From an uncultured Clostridia bacterium (GTDB lineage Bacteria > Bacillota > Clostridia > Oscillospirales > Oscillospiraceae), in contig CAMFBN010000001.1 of assembly GCA_945948535.1 (NCBI GenBank), positions 62,001 through 126,000 on the forward strand: DNA of 64,000 nt, in the 5' to 3' direction. The stretch's first letter is position 1; the number at the start of each line of letters is the position of its first letter. The notes beneath the pieces are model-generated. The model saw only the letters and a list, made by a program, of their open reading frames with translations. It was not told the origin of the DNA and did no database searches. The position numbers and the translations under genes were made by a program. Below, piece by piece: positions 1 through 8,540 of the stretch.

Positions 1-3000
1 TATAAGATCAAGAACTACAGTTCGGAATTCTATCTGAAAAAGCTGGGCCGGAAGGATGAAAACACTACCGTCCCCATTTCGGGCGCGCAATTCTTGTTCA
101 CCTATTGTACGAAGAGTGGTGAGGAAGGCCATGAGCACTATGGTTATCCCACTTCAGCTAACAACACCAATACCTGCTGGAGGGTGAATAGTTGCCTTAG
201 CAGCAATCAAGACGGCCTGATGTACATTGCTTCGATTGGTATTGGCTTCCTTGAGCAAGGTCTCACGAATCCATCGAGTCCTCGCACCCGTGACTTTGCG
301 CTCTACGAAGTCTACAGCTATGCCACGGATGCCGATGGCGAGAAGTATGATCGTCTGGCCGGACGCTGGTGGACGTTCACGGTGGATAGCCACTGGGGTG
401 TTGCGCCTGTCAGCGTTGAAAACATTGTCTGCCACACCCTGGACGAAGAACGCTATCCCAAGGTGGAAATGACCTGGAATGAGCAAACCCATTGCCTGGA
501 GCTTGTTGACAATAAGACTCTGGACTTCTCCTTCACCAAGCTGGGCGTGGATACCGATGGCAACGTCAAGCCGCTGGCGGATGCATCTTTCACTCTCATT
601 CGCTGCTCGTACAGCGAAAGCCTTTCCGGCGAAAAATATCTTGGCCAGAATTCCACGGATACTAAGAACTATAAGACCCATGAGGTGGATCACAAAACTC
701 AGGGGACGATGTATTGGCGTGATGCGATTGCGACTGTGAAGAGCGACGAAAATGGCGTCGTTACCTTCAAGGGGATTCCCTCCGGCTGTTACTTCATTTA
801 CGAGGGCAGCAGTGTGTCACCCTACGATTCCAACCCTTCTCGCTGCTGGCATATTGATGTGAACTGCGATGCCGGTACGATCAGTGATCCGGTGGCTGAG
901 CTCATGATTCCCGACAGCGCAGACAGCTCTGGCTTCACGAAGGTCGAAATGGAGAAGGATGCCCATGGCAACTGGACGCTGCGGAATCCCATCCGTATGA
1001 ACGTCGCCATCGAGAAGCTGGGCGTCAACCCCGATGGTTCCACTGAATGCCTGCCCGGTGTGCAGTTCAAAGTCTACTACGCAAAGGACAGCCATCATGA
1101 CGATTACACACTGCGTAAGGATCTGGCTCCTTCGCAGGATTCGGAGCACTGGGCTCTTCTGGGCGCCGGAGAGACTGACGAAAACGGCCTGCTTTCCATC
1201 GGGAAGGATGGCGTTACCCGAGGCTATTTCGCAGTGGAGGAAACCGGGGGCGTTGAGGGCTTCCATGCCGCGACCGGCCGCTGGTGGATCGTCTATCTGG
1301 ACAGCTTCACCCGCGAGGCAAGAGTGGAAGCCTGTCTGACCACCGATCCCGTCCACTACCCCGCAGTTGAAATTTTCCTGAAGACCAATGCTGACGGCTC
1401 CAGGGCAGTTCTGGAGGACGGCTCTCCCATCTTCCAGATCCGTAACGGCAAACCCCAGTCCGTCACCATCAACAAGGTCAGACTCTATGGCCACAATAGC
1501 TCTGCTCTGGAAGGTGTAAAATTCAGCCTCTATTTCTGCGGCAATTTCGCGGCGGATCACGAGCACACCGGCATTACCGGTGCAGATAGCTGCTGGGCCC
1601 TGATTGGTGATGACTATACCTCAGATGAAGCAGGTAAAGTCGTATTTTCCAATTTGGCAAGCGGCCATTACCTGTTCATCGAGAACGCTGTCAAGGACGC
1701 TTCCTACTACGATACCGCGACTGACCGCTACTGGACATTCGATGTGGATATCCTGAATCCGCCCGTGGCAAAGCCTGTCGCACACACCTGGAACGAAAGC
1801 AACCCTGCTGTCGAACTGGAGGTTCCCGAAAGCAAGGAAAGCAACAACTGGATTCTGACCAACACCGTCAAGCAGGGCGCAATCCGCCTGACCATGAACG
1901 TCACCGGCAACGCCGGCCGTTCTGCGGATGAATTCACCTATACCATTACCCTGAGCGATCAGACAATCAACGGCACCTATGGCGACGTGGAATTCAAAGA
2001 CGGTGTGGCAGTTATTACCCTGAGCGATCCCGCGGTCAACAATTCTGAGACCGGCGCCTCGGTTACGATCCGAGACCTGCCCTTCGGCATTACCTACACC
2101 AGCAAGATTACCGCCGGTCATGAAACCATCGGCTACACCGTTGCTGCCCGCGGAGGCGAGACCGGCACCGTTGCCGCGGATGCGGTTCAGGAGATCAATT
2201 ACGTCCACAACCGCGACGGCGGCGACCTGAAGCTGACGATGAATGCCACCGGCAATGGCGCGTCCAGCGAGGATGCGTTCACCTACGAAATCACCTTCAC
2301 CGCTCCCAAGGAAGTGAATCCCAAGTCCGTGGACGGCACCTATGATGCCGTTGCCAACGGCAAGGAGACCACCGTCACTGTCAAGGACGGCAAGACAGTG
2401 ATTACCCTGATGGACAGCGATTTGGGCAGCACCGAACCCGGCGAGAACATTGTCATCAAGGGCATCCTTGCGGGTACAACCTTTGAGGCAGTGAACACCG
2501 TAGACAACAAGGACATGGGCTACACCACGGAAAAGGCAGAGGGCCTGACCGGCACGATTGTCAAGGATACGGTTGCCAGGATTGCGTTCGAGTACCAGCG
2601 CCTTGTGGGTGAGTTGACTGTCAGCAAGGTCGTTGCCGGTAATGATGCCAGCAGGGAGAAGGCATTCACCTTTACAGTTACCCTGAGTGACGAGACCATT
2701 ACCGGTACATACGGCGAGATGCGTTTTGCAGAGGGCGTTGCCACCTTCACTCTGAAGGACGGAGAGTCCAGGAAAGCAGAGAATATCCTGGCCGGTACCA
2801 GTTATACTGTGGTTGAGAGCGACTACACCCGGGATGGTTACGTTACCACGAAGACAGGTGAGACCGGTACCATTGAAAGTGACTCCCCCAAGACTGCGGT
2901 ATTCACCAATACCAGAGATACCTTCGGAAACCTGAAGGTTTCCAAGAAAGTCTCCGGCAACGGCGCAAGCAAAAAAACGCCGTTCAAGTTCACTGTGCAG

Positions 3001-3366
3001 CTGAGCGATAACAGCATCAACGGTACATACGGGGATATGACCTTTACCGATGGCGTTGCCACGTTCAAACTGAAACATGGTGAGCACAAGACCGCAGAGG
3101 GTCTGCCCAACGGATTGATCTATGAGGTTGTTGAGAATGGTGCCAGCGGCTATACGGTAAGCAAGAGCGGAGACAGCGGCAAAATCATCGGCAATAAGAC
3201 CGTGACAGCTAAGTTTACCAACACCCGGGTAGTTGAGCACAGCAAGAACCCCAAGACAGGCGATGATTCCAACATGATGGACTGGATTCTGTTGATTCTT
3301 GCAGCAGTGGCAGTGATGATTGTAACCTTCTTCGCTGGCAAACGCCGTAAGCAGAGAGACAAGTAA
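1..3366 (+). CDS. LPXTG-type (NPKTG) multidomain surface protein, SpaA/Cna-B-like, 5' partial
   Basis: The frame is open from base 1, so the N-terminus and signal peptide lie left of the window; 1121 residues are visible. The first half holds at least four SpaA/Cna-B-like domains. Each ends in a similar motif (RWWTFTVD, RCWHIDV, RWWIVYLD, RYWTFDVD). The second half has four DUF7601-like beta repeats starting near nt 1888, 2227, 2614 and 2932; three of them carry a GTYGD/GTYGE motif. A sorting signal NPKTG at nt 3247-3261 is followed by a membrane segment (about 3283-3345) and the basic tail KRRKQRDK. The protein is expected to be anchored to peptidoglycan by a sortase, and a class B sortase gene follows 73 bp downstream. 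Adhesion or pilus function is inference; the family is clear, the ligand unknown. Confidence 0.9.
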   Translation, partial: YKIKNYSSEFYLKKLGRKDENTTVPISGAQFLFTYCTKSGEEGHEHYGYPTSANNTNTCWRVNSCLSSNQDGLMYIASIGIGFLEQGLTNPSSPRTRDFALYEVYSYATDADGEKYDRLAGRWWTFTVDSHWGVAPVSVENIVCHTLDEERYPKVEMTWNEQTHCLELVDNKTLDFSFTKLGVDTDGNVKPLADASFTLIRCSYSESLSGEKYLGQNSTDTKNYKTHEVDHKTQGTMYWRDAIATVKSDENGVVTFKGIPSGCYFIYEGSSVSPYDSNPSRCWHIDVNCDAGTISDPVAELMIPDSADSSGFTKVEMEKDAHGNWTLRNPIRMNVAIEKLGVNPDGSTECLPGVQFKVYYAKDSHHDDYTLRKDLAPSQDSEHWALLGAGETDENGLLSIGKDGVTRGYFAVEETGGVEGFHAATGRWWIVYLDSFTREARVEACLTTDPVHYPAVEIFLKTNADGSRAVLEDGSPIFQIRNGKPQSVTINKVRLYGHNSSALEGVKFSLYFCGNFAADHEHTGITGADSCWALIGDDYTSDEAGKVVFSNLASGHYLFIENAVKDASYYDTATDRYWTFDVDILNPPVAKPVAHTWNESNPAVELEVPESKESNNWILTNTVKQGAIRLTMNVTGNAGRSADEFTYTITLSDQTINGTYGDVEFKDGVAVITLSDPAVNNSETGASVTIRDLPFGITYTSKITAGHETIGYTVAARGGETGTVAADAVQEINYVHNRDGGDLKLTMNATGNGASSEDAFTYEITFTAPKEVNPKSVDGTYDAVANGKETTVTVKDGKTVITLMDSDLGSTEPGENIVIKGILAGTTFEAVNTVDNKDMGYTTEKAEGLTGTIVKDTVARIAFEYQRLVGELTVSKVVAGNDASREKAFTFTVTLSDETITGTYGEMRFAEGVATFTLKDGESRKAENILAGTSYTVVESDYTRDGYVTTKTGETGTIESDSPKTAVFTNTRDTFGNLKVSKKVSGNGASKKTPFKFTVQLSDNSINGTYGDMTFTDGVATFKLKHGEHKTAEGLPNGLIYEVVENGASGYTVSKSGDSGKIIGNKTVTAKFTNTRVVEHSKNPKTGDDSNMMDWILLILAAVAVMIVTFFAGKRRKQRDK

Positions 3367-3389
3367 CCCCCAAAAAGCTGATAACCAAG

Positions 3390-3419
3390 AAAGAACGGCG
3401 GCTAAAGCCGCCGCTCTTT
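3390..3419 (+). terminator. Hairpin between surface protein and sortase genes
   Basis: A 13-bp stem with one mismatch (GAACGGCGGC / GCCGCCGCTC) closes on a TAAA loop and is followed by only a short T run. It may partly terminate transcription or stabilise the upstream mRNA, lowering sortase expression relative to its substrate. Confidence 0.5.
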
Positions 3420-3439
3420 CCATATGGCGGAGGAACAAT

Positions 3440-4273
3440 ATGAAGTGGATTCGTGGAATGATTATCCTGCTCTGTGCAGCAGTCATTGCATTCAGCAGCT
3501 GGAAGATTTATGGCATCCAGTCTGAATACAGTAAGGGCGAGAAAGCATACGCAGAGCTGGAAACTTTCGTCGTGTTTCCCTCCGGGAAAGAAACGTCTCA
3601 GGAGATACCGTCAGCAATCTCACCAACAACACAGACAGCGGAATCGACAACAATCCCGGAGGAGACGCTTCCAACGGTAACGGTCCCCTGTCCCGAGGTG
3701 AACTTCGATGAGTTGAAGCGTACAAATTCACAAATTGTGGGATGGATCTATGTTCCGGATACACCAATCAGTTATCCCGTGGCGCAGGCAGAAAATAATG
3801 AATTCTACCTGGAACATATTTATACCGGCGAGTATAATGCCTATGGATGTATCTTTCTGGACTGCAATAACAAACAGGATTTCTCCGACCCGAACAGTGT
3901 TCTGTATGGGCATAACATGAATAACGGCTCAATGTTTGCCGGATTGAATCAGTACAAGAAGCAGCAATTTTATGATGACCATCCTTATTTCCTGCTGCTT
4001 ACACCGGAAGCAAATTATTATGTGGAATTGTTTGCAAGCGTTGTAATGGGGGATTGGACCGATGCTTGGAATACAACATTTGCAGACGATGAAGAATATG
4101 AGAAATGGCTTTCGGATAAGGTGAAAAACTCCAGAATCCAGACGGATGTTACCCCCACCGTCGAGGATCATATTCTTACGCTTTCTACCTGCACCTACGA
4201 ATTTACAGACTCCAGACTTCTTGTAATGGGAAGAATGACGCAAGTGCAATTCGCAGATTTCACGAACAACTGA
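3440..4273 (+). CDS. Class B sortase
   Basis: A 277-residue cysteine transpeptidase expected to cut the NPKTG motif of the upstream protein and join it to the cell wall. An N-terminal membrane anchor covers about residues 5-22, followed by a Ser/Thr-rich linker. The catalytic set is visible: His158 in LYGHNMNNG, Cys251 in TLSTCTYEF and Arg259 in DSRLLVMGR. The stretch GCIFLDCNN and the YGHN motif are typical of class B sortases. The start follows GGCGGAGGAACAAT, a good ribosome site. Placement right behind a single NPKTG protein suggests a dedicated pair. Confidence 0.93.
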   Translation: MKWIRGMIILLCAAVIAFSSWKIYGIQSEYSKGEKAYAELETFVVFPSGKETSQEIPSAISPTTQTAESTTIPEETLPTVTVPCPEVNFDELKRTNSQIVGWIYVPDTPISYPVAQAENNEFYLEHIYTGEYNAYGCIFLDCNNKQDFSDPNSVLYGHNMNNGSMFAGLNQYKKQQFYDDHPYFLLLTPEANYYVELFASVVMGDWTDAWNTTFADDEEYEKWLSDKVKNSRIQTDVTPTVEDHILTLSTCTYEFTDSRLLVMGRMTQVQFADFTNN

Positions 4274-4314
4274 TACTTGACTCCTCCCCTGTCCTAAGCC
4301 ACAATCACACAAAC

Positions 4315-4371
4315 GAAGCCGCTTCCCAAACTCGGCAGAAAAGCTGCCGTGAAGTGTGGGAAGCGGTTTTT
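4315..4371 (+). terminator. Rho-independent terminator after sortase
   Basis: An outer stem pairs CCGCTTCCCA with TGGGAAGCGG. It encloses an inner hairpin (CGGCAG/CTGCCG), and the structure ends in GGTTTTTGA. Confidence 0.75.
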
Positions 4372-4506
4372 GACCACATTTTTGACCATAGACTGGTTCG
4401 GAAAGCACGGTGATTCGGAGCGGAAAGCATCAGAAACGATTAGAAAAGATCAGGAAAGCATATTTTCTGTTGTATGGCAGAAACTACGTCCAAAGGAGCG
4501 ATGAAA

Positions 4507-4800
4507 ATGGAACAGTACAATCTCGTCAAGAATACATTGGATCAAATTCCTCAACCCGGTGCCAACGCGAAACGCATTGTAGGGCTTGTGAAGGAAGGCG
4601 GCAGGATTACAGGGTACAAGCTGTCTGATGGAACCTTCGTTTCCAAGCCAGTGGCTGTTTCCATGGCAAAGCAAGGGCAAATCGCAGGCGTCGGCATCGC
4701 CCACCGGGGAGAAACCGAATACCTGAAAGCCATCCCCAATGGGAGCGAAAATGACAATCTGGGGAATCTCCCCTCTGTTTCCCCGGAACCCAAGGCATAA
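4507..4800 (+). CDS. DUF3892-type small protein
   Basis: A 97-residue soluble protein with the DUF3892 pattern: a G-x-ITGYKLSDGTFVSK strand-turn region, a helix (AVSMAKQGQIAGVGIAH) and the C-terminal TEYLKAIPNGSENDNLGNLP. The ATG at 4507 is preferred over those at 4474 and 4501 because AAAGGAG lies 8 nt upstream of it and only 2 nt from 4501. DUF3892 proteins are common small proteins in Clostridia without a known function. The gene stands alone between two terminators, so it is probably transcribed by itself. Confidence 0.82.
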   Translation: MEQYNLVKNTLDQIPQPGANAKRIVGLVKEGGRITGYKLSDGTFVSKPVAVSMAKQGQIAGVGIAHRGETEYLKAIPNGSENDNLGNLPSVSPEPKA

Positions 4801-4812
4801 GCTGTATCGTTC

Positions 4813-4849
4813 AAGGCCGCCGGTTTTCATCACGAAAACTGGCGGCCTT
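4813..4849. terminator. Bidirectional terminator between convergent genes
   Basis: A long hairpin, AAGGCCGCC(GG)TTTTC pairing with GAAAA(CT)GGCGGCCTT, sits between the DUF3892 gene and the minus-strand gene ending at 4871. Confidence 0.75.
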
Positions 4850-4870
4850 AGTACTTTTCAGATACAGTGT

Positions 4871-5089
4871 CTAATATTCCGTTGACACATCTGCTTCGGA
4901 AATATCATAATCTTCCAGAAATTCCTTCAGATCGCTGCTGTTGCGGATCAGCAGAACAGCGCTGAATTTCCCTGTGTGGATATTTTTGAACCCAGCCACC
5001 TGCTCCCCGGTGCAGATACTCGCCCGAATCACCGGTTTCAGATTTTCCCGGTCATAGGAACACTTTTTCCTTTTTCTTCCAAACAGCAT
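4871..5089 (-). CDS. Conserved small protein of unknown function
   Basis: A 72-residue protein with a basic N-terminus (FGRKRKK), then PVIRASICTGEQVAGFK, a short beta hairpin (HTGKFSAVLLIRN) and an acidic C-terminus. Similar small Clostridia proteins have sometimes been labelled aspartate dehydrogenase, but nothing here supports enzyme activity and 72 residues is too short for one. Its ATG shares one base with the TGA of the preceding PNPOx-like gene (TGATG), so the two are translationally coupled and probably act together or in the same condition. Confidence 0.75.
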   Translation of the reverse strand: MLFGRKRKKCSYDRENLKPVIRASICTGEQVAGFKNIHTGKFSAVLLIRNSSDLKEFLEDYDISEADVSTEY

Positions 5090-5481
5090 CAGAATGTAAC
5101 CGTCTCAGGTGCGGCGGTGAAGGAACAGAAGGTCGCGGTGGCGTTTTTGAAATAGAACACCTGCGTGTTACCGTCGTTTTCGTCGTACATCTTCCGCAGA
5201 TTGGGATAGGCGTCCAGCATGGATTTCCGGGCCTCCACACGGTCATCCTCCACCAGCTCGCCTGCGAGACGCAGCCATGTGCCATTGTGGAAGGCGCAGA
5301 TTTCAGCCTTGGGATTTGCCATCAGCTGCTTGGAAACAGGTTTCACCTTGCCGGTCTGGATGTACAGTCTGCCCTCAAAAATGTGGGCGGTGCCAAAGGG
5401 ACGAACCCGGGGCTGGTCACCCTCCACGGTTGCCAGATAGTAGGTTCCGGCGTCTTTCAGAAATTTGCATACACGTTCCAT
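5089..5481 (-). CDS. PNPOx-like flavin-binding family protein
   Basis: A 130-residue protein of the pyridoxamine 5'-phosphate oxidase-like split-barrel family. The opening FLKDAGTYYLATVEGDQPRVRPFG is the usual first beta hairpin. LYIQTGKVKPVSKQLMANPKAEIC forms the FMN-site region and GTWLRLAGELVEDD follows. Such short members usually bind FMN or F420 as dimers, and many are reductases of unknown substrate; true PNPOx is longer. It is the second of two PNPOx-like genes here and is coupled to the 72-residue protein downstream. Start supported by GGAGGTAATACC upstream. Confidence 0.88.
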   Translation of the reverse strand: MERVCKFLKDAGTYYLATVEGDQPRVRPFGTAHIFEGRLYIQTGKVKPVSKQLMANPKAEICAFHNGTWLRLAGELVEDDRVEARKSMLDAYPNLRKMYDENDGNTQVFYFKNATATFCSFTAAPETVTF

Positions 5482-5550
5482 GGTATTACCTCCGTAAATG
5501 GTTTTTCTTAATGATACTCTTAAACGTCACCAAGGCCATAATCCATTTCC

Positions 5551-5985
5551 TCAAAACACGATATCATATCTTGTTCCATTGGAGAACAACACCCCATCCG
5601 TCAACTTGACTTTCAGAAGACAGGTATTGGCGTCCCCTTCATTGATATGTCCATTGTCATACCATGCAGCAAAGGCTGTACGGAGTTTGTCCATGATCGC
5701 CTGGTTTTCTTCTCGCAGAACATGACCCAGGTTTTCGCCAATTCCATGGGCCGTAAACCATTCGCCGCAGACAGCTACTGTGGGATTCTTCGCAATTTGT
5801 TGCATTTTTGCCGAAAGCGCATAAGTCACCACATAAAACGCGCTGTCGATATATACTGTATTCACCGTACGAACAGATGGAATGCCATGATCCACCGTTG
5901 CAAGAGCGACCAGGGAATCCTCGCCGAAACGTTCCATCATAATCGCGTTTGTGTGTTCATTATTCTTCACAAGAACTCCCCTCAT
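5551..5985 (-). CDS. PNPOx-like family protein (second paralogue)
   Basis: A 144-residue protein with the PNPOx-like split-barrel pattern: MMERFGEDSLVALATVDHGIPSVRTVNTVYID, then ALSAKMQQIAKNPTVAVCGEWF. It is only distantly similar to the neighbour at 5089-5481 and has a longer C-terminal part. ATG 5985 follows GGGGAGCCAGAA; an alternative in-frame ATG at 6006 has AAAGGAC upstream. Either start overlaps the end of the alpha/beta hydrolase gene by about 26-47 bp, so the two are in one transcript. Substrate unknown. Confidence 0.82.
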   Translation of the reverse strand: MRGVLVKNNEHTNAIMMERFGEDSLVALATVDHGIPSVRTVNTVYIDSAFYVVTYALSAKMQQIAKNPTVAVCGEWFTAHGIGENLGHVLREENQAIMDKLRTAFAAWYDNGHINEGDANTCLLKVKLTDGVLFSNGTRYDIVF

Positions 5986-6742
5986 TTCTGGCTCCCCGAA
6001 TCTCATCGAGCAGTCCTTTTTCAAAGTCGGGAGCAAGCACTGGTTTGTCAGTCTCTCTCCGAAACCATGCGTCCAGCGCAGCCAGCTGCTCCTCCGTGTG
6101 GAACCAGTGCTCCCCGTTCTCCATGACCGTGACCGTGCAGCCAAACTTCCAGGCAAAATCGTCAACCGTTTCCCGGGCTGTCAGGTGATCCTGTCCGGCA
6201 TAGAGAATCGCCGTGGGGCTGTCCCACTTGGTGATCCGGTGTTCCGCCGCATAAGTCAGGTATTCCCAGCTCAGGGTCTCCCCGAAAGCGGTAGGCATCT
6301 CCCCCGCCGCCTTGAGCTGCTCCTGAGTCACCCCTGCCCAGCCCATCATGTCACGGATCAGCTTTTCCATGTCCAGAATCGGCGACACGAACAGGCTCTT
6401 TTCCAGCTTGACCTCCCGGAACGCCAGCAGGCTGAAGTATGCGCCAATGCTGTTTGCGTAGAGTCGGATTCTCTTCCAGCGCTGCCGGACAAACCCATAA
6501 ACCGCCTGCAATTCCGGCACAACCTCCCACGGGACAAACCGCTCCATTTCCCCTGCTCGCTCCCCATGACCGGGCAGATCGATGCTCAGCACCTGATACC
6601 CCTTGGGGCAGACAATCTCCGCAAAACGCGCCGCTTCTTCCTTGCAGCCCATCTTGCCGTGGATGTACAGAAACAGCTTTTCACTGCTGTAGCCGTACAG
6701 AATGGATGGAAAATTTTGAATTGTAAATCGTTCTTCTTTCAT
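5960..6742 (-). CDS. Alpha/beta hydrolase
   Basis: A 260-residue soluble alpha/beta hydrolase. The triad can be read: nucleophile Ser98 in the elbow YANSIGAYF (N-S-x-G rather than the usual GxSxG), Asp185 in YAGQDHLT and His212 in GEHWF. The oxyanion region is LYIHGKMG near residue 25 and the strand LSIDLPGHGER is typical. It looks like a serine esterase or peptidase of the general hydrolase family; the substrate cannot be told. It is the first gene of a minus-strand group with two PNPOx-like proteins. Confidence 0.88.
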   Translation of the reverse strand: MKEERFTIQNFPSILYGYSSEKLFLYIHGKMGCKEEAARFAEIVCPKGYQVLSIDLPGHGERAGEMERFVPWEVVPELQAVYGFVRQRWKRIRLYANSIGAYFSLLAFREVKLEKSLFVSPILDMEKLIRDMMGWAGVTQEQLKAAGEMPTAFGETLSWEYLTYAAEHRITKWDSPTAILYAGQDHLTARETVDDFAWKFGCTVTVMENGEHWFHTEEQLAALDAWFRRETDKPVLAPDFEKGLLDEIRGARNEGSSCEE

Positions 6743-7225
6743 ATGCTTTTCTCTTTATTGTGCTGCTAATTCACTTCAAAATCTCATAGATTTTCCGGTT
6801 TCACCAGAATCTCATATCACTTTGTAGGCAAAAAACTTCCTGTTCTATTGTCACGCTACTCTAAAGCTTCTCTGTACCTCAGTACATAGATCGACCCGCC
6901 AGGAAACAATCCACTGCGTAGAAACATGTGAGAGATTTTCAAGAACCGTTGACGCAGCTTTGGCTGCAAGCTTCTTCGGATGCCGTTCGACCAACGAGGC
7001 TGTAACAACCCTTGACTTTGTTCAGATTTAGACTAACGCACGATAGCACTGGCTTTCACACGGAAATTGCTCCTTTGTTTTTATGGGATTATTATAGAAT
7101 AATTGTTCGACTTAGTCAACCAATGCTCCCCCGCCCTGTGCAGCTGTTTTGCGTTTTCTTTGAAAAAGAAAGCGAAATCTGGTTTGTATTCCCGACGGAA
7201 TGAGAATGTAACCCACACTCAGGCC
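6743..7225. other. Intergenic stretch without recognised gene
   Basis: About 480 bp between the alpha/beta hydrolase start and the DUF6774 terminator. Short open frames here have no ribosome site and no recognisable product. The minus-strand promoter of the hydrolase operon should lie at the left end, but no clear -35/-10 pair was seen. Confidence 0.4.
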
Positions 7226-7264
7226 AAAACCGCCAGTTTTCGTCTGCAAAAACTGGCGGCTTTT
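7226..7264 (-). terminator. Terminator of DUF6774 gene
   Basis: Stem CCGCCAGTTTT/AAAACTGGCGG with a short loop. On the minus strand it is followed by TTTTGG. Confidence 0.7.
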
Positions 7265-7272
7265 CAGTATTG

Positions 7273-7443
7273 TCATTCCTTTTCTCGCGCCCCACAGAGG
7301 GCTCTTTGGGCGGCAATGGTTGCCAGAGTGTCTCCAAGCTGCATAAACAAGGAGCTGAGGAGACTGATCTCCTCCGTTTTTAGTCCGCAGGCGATGGTGT
7401 TTGCCAAGGCGGTGATTGCCGCAGTCAGATTACAGGCGTTCAT
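7273..7443 (-). CDS. DUF6774-type 56-residue protein
   Basis: A very short gene found by reading the minus strand. It starts MNACNLTAAITALANTIACG, continues with an acidic helix (KTEEISLLSSLFMQLGDTL), and ends ATIAAQRALCGAREKE. The pattern of an early Cys, alternating helices and LGDTLATI matches the small DUF6774 family of Clostridia. The ATG has GGAAGGGGGACT upstream and a clean terminator follows the stop. Function unknown; length and context suggest an independent small-protein gene. Confidence 0.8.
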   Translation of the reverse strand: MNACNLTAAITALANTIACGLKTEEISLLSSLFMQLGDTLATIAAQRALCGAREKE

Positions 7444-7570
7444 ATCCGAGTCCCCCTTCCATTCAGACTATGCGCACCGGGGGTGAGGGGGCACGGAAAC
7501 GCAGAATAATATAATCTGTTTTCAGCCTTTGGTGCCCGGGATGTGCGATAACATTGGTGCAAGAAATGTT

Positions 7571-7602
7571 ACAGGCTCCACGGAACAGCACCGTGGAGCC
7601 TG
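7571..7602 (-). terminator. Terminator of sugar ABC operon
   Basis: A perfect 13-bp stem (ACAGGCTCCACGG / CCGTGGAGCCTGT) with a 6-7 nt loop lies 57 bp after the last permease gene. Confidence 0.75.
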
Positions 7603-7658
7603 TTTTCGTTCTGCTGGGCTTTTCTTTGTTTACAGCGCCCAGGCATTTGCGGATCGGT

Positions 7659-8528
7659 TCAGCCCTTGACAGAGCCGGCGGTAACGCCCTTGATAATGGA
7701 TTTGCTCAGGAAGATGTAGACAACCACGACAGGCAGAATCGCCAGCAGGATGAACATATACACCTTGCCCATATCGAACTTGGAGTAGTCTGCGCTGCGC
7801 AGCTGGGCAATCATCAGAGGAACGGTCTTCATTTCGGCCTTGTCGAGCAGGAGGGCGGGCATGAAGTAGTTGTTCCAGGATTCCACGAAGGTAAAGATCA
7901 GCTGGACAGCCAGCGCGGGCTTCAGCATGGGCAGAATGATGGTGTTGAAGGTACGGAACTCGCCGGAGCCGTCCACCCGGGCAGCGTCCACAATTTCCAT
8001 GGGCAGAACGCTCTCCATGTACTGCTTCATGTAGAAGAACACGATGGGGGCGGCGATGCCGGGGAGGATCAGGGGCAGATAGTTGTTGGTCCAGCCCAGC
8101 TTCACGCACATCTGGTAGAAACCGACGGCGGAAACCTGATTGGGAATGACCATAACCGCCATAATAAAGGTGAAGGCCAGCTTTTTCAGCTTAAAGTCAT
8201 AGGCATGGATGCCGTAAGCCGTCAGGGCGGAGAAATAGGTCGCCAGAACGGCGGTAGAGGCCGCGATGATGAAGCTGTTCAGCATGCCCCGGGGAACGTT
8301 GATGGAAGCGTCCGTCCAGGCGTTTTTCAGGTTCTTGAAGAAGTAGTTGCTGGGCAGAAGCCGGAAGCCGCCCTGCAAATCCGCGTTGGAGCGGGAGGCG
8401 TTGACGATCAGCATATAGAAGGAGAACAGGCTCAGTACGGACAGGAAAATCAGAATCAGATACACCACGAAGCGGCTGAGCTTCAGCTGGCGTCTTGCCC
8501 GCAGGTTCTCATCAGAAAGTCTATTCAT
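7659..8528 (-). CDS. Carbohydrate ABC transporter permease, MalG type
   Basis: A 289-residue inner-membrane permease of the CUT1 sugar importer class with six predicted membrane segments. The EAA loop that docks the ATPase is seen as DAARVDGSGEFRTFNTIILP around residues 190-210. It ends on the sequence KSIIKGVTAGSVKG, typical of MalG-type subunits. The gene lies 12 bp after the MalF-type permease, with AAGGAGGGAAGAAC before the ATG. It should form the channel with that partner and receive beta-glucosides from the lipoprotein encoded at 9672. Confidence 0.94.
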   Translation of the reverse strand: MNRLSDENLRARRQLKLSRFVVYLILIFLSVLSLFSFYMLIVNASRSNADLQGGFRLLPSNYFFKNLKNAWTDASINVPRGMLNSFIIAASTAVLATYFSALTAYGIHAYDFKLKKLAFTFIMAVMVIPNQVSAVGFYQMCVKLGWTNNYLPLILPGIAAPIVFFYMKQYMESVLPMEIVDAARVDGSGEFRTFNTIILPMLKPALAVQLIFTFVESWNNYFMPALLLDKAEMKTVPLMIAQLRSADYSKFDMGKVYMFILLAILPVVVVYIFLSKSIIKGVTAGSVKG

Positions 8529-8540
8529 GTTCTTCCCTCC

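Noticed and set aside
1621-3486. 621-residue open frame on the minus strand inside the surface protein gene
   Set aside because: It is antisense to a clearly coding frame with domain repeats and a sorting signal; its translation has no recognisable domain and no ribosome site.
7012-7486. Plus-strand frames of 63 and 127 residues
   Set aside because: No ribosome site or family; the second is antisense to the DUF6774-type gene and its terminator.
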